Assembly: GCF_002954325.1 (NCBI RefSeq)
Contig: NZ_MQVX01000001.1
Location: 1,394,196-1,458,195, forward strand
Reading direction: 5' to 3'
Length of the DNA: 64,000 nucleotides
Source of the DNA: Aureicoccus marinus
GTDB taxonomy: Bacteria > Bacteroidota > Bacteroidia > Flavobacteriales > Flavobacteriaceae
Part shown: positions 60,743 through 64,000 of the stretch, in pieces
Layout: each line of letters opens with the position of its first letter
Numbering within the stretch: position 1 is the stretch's first letter
Notes under the pieces: model-generated
Seen by the model: only the letters and a program-made list of their open reading frames with translations
Told to the model about the DNA's origin: nothing
The model's database searches: none
Position numbers and translations under genes: made by a program

Positions 60743-60869
60743 GGGGCCTAAAATAGAAGAACAATTTGAAATCTACCAGCCCTGCTAAAAGCTGAAAAGC
60801 AATCATTTGAGAGGGATGAATTATCTTTATATACCGGTAATAAAAATTGAAAACGAACAGAAAAACGCT

Positions 60870-62186
60870 ATGAAAACAACTTACTTACACTTACTTCTCT
60901 TCTTTTTGCTCGCCAGTCCGGTCCTGCAAGCCCAATCCAAAAACCCACCGGTCCGTGAAATTCGCGGTGAGGTGGTGGATGCCAGAACGGGTAAAGCGCT
61001 GGTCCTGGCAACTGTTTCTTTAAGAAATACCAATATTTCAACGGTGACCAATAGCGAAGGAGAGTTTCTTCTTAAAATACCTGCCGGAACCACCGATGGT
61101 CTGGTCAACTTCTCCTTTTTAGGCTATGCCGATAAATCTGTGGTCCTCGGACTCTTAAAGCCTGATAAGAATGTGATCAAAATGGACATTGCCGTCACCG
61201 AATTGGCCGAAGTCAACGTCAACGCCCCTCGGGATGCAGGTGCCCTTGTACGTCGCGCTTTGAGTAAACGGGACGAAAACTACCTGAACAAACCGACGGT
61301 CATGACCGCTTTTTACCGGGAAACGATTAAAAAGCGTAGAAGAAACGTCTCTTTATCGGAAGCTGTAGCCACCATTTACAAGGCTCCCTATGACACCTAT
61401 AAAAAAGACGCCGTACAACTGTACAAATCCCGTAAGAGTACCGATTATAGCCGCCTGGATACGGTGGCCCTAAAGCTGCAGGGAGGTCCTTTTAATGCCC
61501 TTTATGTGGATGTGATGAAGTATCCTCAGTACTTGTTTTCCGGAGGTTTAATCGACAATTACGCTTTCCGCTTTACCCAGTCCACGCGTATTAACGACCG
61601 TTTGGTGTATGTGATTGAATTTGATCAATTCCCGGATATCGAAGATCCTTATTACAACGGGAAGCTCTTTATCGATGCCGAAAAAGAAGTGTTGCTTTCG
61701 GCCACTTACAGCCTTAACATTAAAGGAAAGGAACGCGAAGCCGCACAACTCTTTGTGCGTCGTAAGCCCAATAAAGTGGATGTTCTTCCTGTAAATGTGA
61801 GCTACCGAGTAGACTACCGCGAAAAAGAAGGACGCTGGTATTACGGTTACAGCGCCGTTACTTTAACCTTTAAAGTCGACTGGGCAGACCGTCTTTTTAA
61901 TTCCGTATACAGCCTCTCCGCTGAAATGGCGATCACTGATTGGCGCGATAATCTGGATGGCGAAGTACCAAAAGTGAAAGAGCGCATTAAAAAATCTATT
62001 ATTCTGGGTGATGAAGCCAGTGGTTTTTCTGACCCTAATTTTTGGGGAGAGTACAACATCATTGAACCAGAAAAATCAATTGAATCCGCTATCCGAAAGA
62101 TTCAACGGCAGTTGAGAAGGGCCTCGCGAAATGAGAAGGCGGAAGTTCCCGAAGTCATTATCGGTAGAAACGATTCAGGTCAATAA
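60870..62186 (+). CDS. exported CarboxypepD_reg-like domain protein
   Basis: The 438-residue protein has a signal peptide (MKTTYLHLLLFFLLASPVLQAQ). It has one CarboxypepD_reg-like (TonB-receptor plug-like) domain, residues 30-110, with IRGEVVDARTGKALVLATVSL and TNSEGEFLLKIPAG. A C-terminal DUF5686-like beta-rich region begins around residue 140, with AFYRETIKKRRR and VIEFDQFPDIEDP. It is probably an outer-membrane-associated protein, function unknown. The frame is open to 60807, but the ATG at 60870 begins the signal peptide. A terminator follows. Confidence 0.85.
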   Translation: MKTTYLHLLLFFLLASPVLQAQSKNPPVREIRGEVVDARTGKALVLATVSLRNTNISTVTNSEGEFLLKIPAGTTDGLVNFSFLGYADKSVVLGLLKPDKNVIKMDIAVTELAEVNVNAPRDAGALVRRALSKRDENYLNKPTVMTAFYRETIKKRRRNVSLSEAVATIYKAPYDTYKKDAVQLYKSRKSTDYSRLDTVALKLQGGPFNALYVDVMKYPQYLFSGGLIDNYAFRFTQSTRINDRLVYVIEFDQFPDIEDPYYNGKLFIDAEKEVLLSATYSLNIKGKEREAAQLFVRRKPNKVDVLPVNVSYRVDYREKEGRWYYGYSAVTLTFKVDWADRLFNSVYSLSAEMAITDWRDNLDGEVPKVKERIKKSIILGDEASGFSDPNFWGEYNIIEPEKSIESAIRKIQRQLRRASRNEKAEVPEVIIGRNDSGQ

Positions 62187-62189
62187 ATA

Positions 62190-62220
62190 AAAAAACCGGA
62201 GGGCTTTCCTCCGGTTTTTT
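62190..62220. terminator. bidirectional terminator between the CarboxypepD_reg-like gene and rocD
   Basis: CCGGAGG and CCTCCGG form a 7-bp stem, extended by A-T pairs on both sides (AAAAA and TTTTTT). The loop is GCTTT. It stands between two convergent stop codons. Confidence 0.9.
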
Positions 62221-62221
62221 G

Positions 62222-63499
62222 TTATTCAAATGACTTTAAGGTCATCAGTATGATGTCAATACACTCATCGAGCTGTTCCTCGGTCATGACCAGTGGAGGT
62301 GCAAATCGAATGATATTGCCATGAGTAGGTTTAGCCAAAAGACCATTCTCTTTTAAGGCGACACAAATATTCCAGGCCGTATCACCGTCTTCGCTGTCAT
62401 TGATCACAATGGCGTTCAAGAGACCTCTACCTCTTACCAATCGAACCAGATCACTTTGTTCTACGTATTCCTGGATTCGGGCTCTGAAATGATTCCCCAA
62501 CTGGAAGGCATTTTCAGCCAACTCTTCTTCTTTGATGACTTCAAGAGCGGCACGACCGACAACGGCCGCAATGGGATTCCCTCCAAAGGTACTTCCGTGG
62601 TTACCGGGACGTATGACGCTCATGACCTCGTCATTGGCCAGCACGCCCGAAACCGGATATACGCCTCCAGACAAGGCTTTACCGAGAACCAAAACATCAG
62701 GTTTAACTTCCGGAGTTCCGCTGCAGTGACGATCAGCACAATTGCAGTTACCACAACTAGCCAAAAGAGTACCGGTTCTTGCGATTCCCGTTTGCACCTC
62801 GTCTGCAATCAACAAGACGTTGTGACTTTCGCAGAGGGCTTTCGCTCTTTTCAAGTAGTCCTCCGCTGGGGTGTAGACTCCTGCCTCCCCTTGAATGGGC
62901 TCTACCAAGAAACCAACCACATTACTTTCTTCCTGAAGGGCTTTTTCTAAGGCCTCAATATTGTCATAAGGAATCTTCACAAATCCCTGGGTGTAAGGAC
63001 CAAACTGTTTACGGGCTACAGGATCGTTAGAGAACGATATAATGGTGGTCGTTCTCCCGTGAAAGTTGTTCTCGCAAACGATGATCTTGGCTTCATTTTC
63101 GGGAACTCCCTTTTTCTCATACCCCCATTTACGGCTGAGTTTTAAAGCGGTTTCAACAGCTTCCGCCCCAGAATTCATGGGCAAAAACTTGTCGTAGTGA
63201 AAGGTTTCACTCACCAGCTTTTCAAAGTGTCCCAGCTGATCGTTGTAAAACGCTCTAGACGTTAGGGTCAGGGTTTGCGCTTGCTCCACCATCGCATTGA
63301 TGATTTTTGGGTGGCAATGCCCTTGGTTAACTGCGGAGTAGGCCGAAAGAAAATCGTAATACTTCTTCCCTTCTACATCCCAAACATGAACCCCTTCTCC
63401 CCTGCTAAGCACTACAGGAAGTGGGTGATAATTGTGTGCGCCGTAACGGTCTTCAAGAGCCATCGCCTCTTGAGAACTTAGGTGTTGTTCGACTGACAT
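62222..63499 (-). CDS. rocD: ornithine--oxo-acid aminotransferase
   Basis: The 425-residue PLP enzyme converts ornithine and 2-oxoglutarate to glutamate semialdehyde. The PLP-binding Lys is in VLVLGKALSGGVYP, with LLIADEVQTGIARTG before it and NNFHGRTTTIISFSNDP earlier. An insertion between these (TLLASCGNCNCADRHCSGTP) adds four Cys residues close together that may bind a metal. This motif replaces the plain loop of typical OAT. The length is otherwise standard. It is transcribed toward the terminator at 62190. Confidence 0.94.
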   Translation of the reverse strand: MSVEQHLSSQEAMALEDRYGAHNYHPLPVVLSRGEGVHVWDVEGKKYYDFLSAYSAVNQGHCHPKIINAMVEQAQTLTLTSRAFYNDQLGHFEKLVSETFHYDKFLPMNSGAEAVETALKLSRKWGYEKKGVPENEAKIIVCENNFHGRTTTIISFSNDPVARKQFGPYTQGFVKIPYDNIEALEKALQEESNVVGFLVEPIQGEAGVYTPAEDYLKRAKALCESHNVLLIADEVQTGIARTGTLLASCGNCNCADRHCSGTPEVKPDVLVLGKALSGGVYPVSGVLANDEVMSVIRPGNHGSTFGGNPIAAVVGRAALEVIKEEELAENAFQLGNHFRARIQEYVEQSDLVRLVRGRGLLNAIVINDSEDGDTAWNICVALKENGLLAKPTHGNIIRFAPPLVMTEEQLDECIDIILMTLKSFE

Positions 63500-63589
63500 A
63501 AAAATGGATTTAAAAAAAAGAAATGCACCATTCCTTCTTAAAGGAGAGAAATCATCCTAGAGGTTGGCAAATTAGCAAAAAGCGGCGTG

Positions 63590-63726
63590 TTCTCCCAGTA
63601 TTTTGTCAATAGACCACCGAACGGAGTGACTTTTTATGCGAATCTGTTACTTAATACTGGACGTAAGTCCAATGAACCCTACCTACAGCTTGTGCAGAAA
63701 CCCGGGAACTCCTTCCCGGGTTTCTT
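63590..63726 (+). ncRNA. candidate structured noncoding RNA upstream of rlmD
   Basis: In a 238-bp gap without genes, CCAGTATT (63595-63602) is perfectly complementary to AATACTGG (63653-63660). TGGAC-GTAA-GTCCA follows as a GNRA tetraloop hairpin sharing three bases with the first stem. The last element is an 11-bp perfect stem AAACCCGGGAA/TTCCCGGGTTT with a CTCC loop, and a T-rich tail follows. This order resembles an independently terminated RNA. I do not recall its family well enough to name it; a 6S-Flavo-like RNA is one option to test. Confidence 0.3.
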
Positions 63727-63733
63727 ACTTTTG
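63726..63733 (+). promoter_or_regulatory. -7 promoter element of rlmD, 4 bp from the start codon
   Basis: TACTTTTG is an exact -7 match, overlapping the tail of the preceding terminator hairpin. The ATG lies only four bases downstream, so the transcript may start at the ATG. Confidence 0.5.
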
Positions 63734-63737
63734 CGCC

Positions 63738-64000
63738 ATGCGAAAGAAAAGAGCTCCCCTTATTTGGGAGGGTATTGAAGTAAAGGAAGCCGGAGCGAAA
63801 GGAAAATCCATCGCAGAGGCACCAGACGGTAAAACGGTATTGATTACGCATGCTGTTCCAGGAGACAGGGTCACAGTTCGGGTAACCAAAAAGAAAAGAC
63901 GCTATTGGGAAGCTCGCACCATTGCCGTCGAAAAACCCTCTCCCTTTCGCGTGGAGCCTCGTTGTGCTCATTTCGGTGTCTGTGGCGGTTGCAAATGGCA
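63738..64000 (+). CDS. rlmD: 23S rRNA (uracil-5-)-methyltransferase RlmD/RumA, N-terminal part
   Basis: The gene runs off the right edge after 87 codons. The start gives a TRAM domain (IEVKEAGAKGKSIAEAPDGKT, HAVPGDRVTVRVTKKKRRYW) and the first Cys residues of the iron-sulfur cluster motif in RCAHFGVCGGCKW, as in RumA-type uracil methyltransferases. The catalytic domain is not in the window. Together these identify the family; which uracil is modified cannot be decided from this part. Confidence 0.85.
   Translation, partial: MRKKRAPLIWEGIEVKEAGAKGKSIAEAPDGKTVLITHAVPGDRVTVRVTKKKRRYWEARTIAVEKPSPFRVEPRCAHFGVCGGCKW

Noticed and set aside
1..64000. tRNA or rRNA genes, CRISPR arrays, insertion sequences, prophage or integrated elements
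   Set aside because: I read the intergenic gaps for these and found none. XerD looks like the chromosomal housekeeping recombinase, not an element integrase.

Overview
The window is one contiguous, gene-dense bacterial chromosome segment from a member of the Bacteroidota, most likely a flavobacterial lineage. Evidence: promoters of the TAnnTTTG type (-7 element) in front of several genes; very few Shine-Dalgarno sequences; families largely confined to Bacteroidota (DUF3822, the BatA-like MoxR/DUF58/DUF4350 operon, GIN-domain proteins, CarboxypepD_reg-like proteins); and a DnaX that lacks the usual four-cysteine zinc module. I found no rRNA, tRNA, CRISPR array, insertion sequence or prophage. 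The genus cannot be fixed from what is here.

Layout. 1-7 kb: yebC, a small exported protein, a HAD phosphatase with kdsB and a DUF4126 membrane protein, a RecD-like helicase, then a pilin-like protein, DUF3822 and rsmD. 7-9.7 kb: RNase P RNA (minus strand) and dnaX, which carries an A10 slippage site. 9.7-16.2 kb: a complete, co-directional eboA-B-C-D-E-F operon on the minus strand. This is the most striking accessory system: a UbiA-type prenyltransferase, a dehydroquinate-synthase-like cyclase, TatD-like and TIM-barrel enzymes, a phosphodiesterase-fold protein and EboA. It is linked to an unknown or exported metabolite in cyanobacteria, pseudomonads and eustigmatophyte plastids. 16.3-24.9 kb: miaE, ppk1, sixA-like, pdxH, rnz with a STAS-like partner, pyrB, pyrR and rpsA. 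25-29.5 kb: LysM/BON protein, an outer-membrane barrel, cmk and lon.

29.6-32.6 kb: an ECF sigma / anti-sigma / DUF4097 / GIN-domain operon, probably an envelope regulon. 32.6-39.2 kb: a UMF1-type MFS transporter interrupted by a one-base frameshift, an M48 lipoprotein protease, a GH31 alpha-glucosidase and glycogen branching enzyme. 39.4-46.7 kb: a collagen-like lipoprotein, msrB, DUF1572, lpd, aroQ, two related outer-membrane barrels, xerD and a type II NADH dehydrogenase. 46.8-53.2 kb: an exported M20 peptidase, a second ECF sigma operon with a transglutaminase-like enzyme, plsC, a NUDIX hydrolase, a cyclophilin lipoprotein and a GT90 glycosyltransferase. 53.2-60.3 kb: RDD protein, SpoIIM-like, membrane protein, DUF4129, DUF4350, MoxR and DUF58. 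60.3-64 kb: a YfiM-like protein with a probable frameshift, a CarboxypepD_reg-like protein, rocD, a candidate structured RNA and the start of rlmD.

Most genes are packed with 1-23 bp overlaps or short gaps. Predicted 5' leaders are very short (about 10-30 nt). Two genes, xerD and rlmD, look leaderless. The rpsA leader (about 105 nt) is the exception and may fold. Two independent apparent one-base deletions (near 33305 and 60685) could be real lesions or sequence errors.
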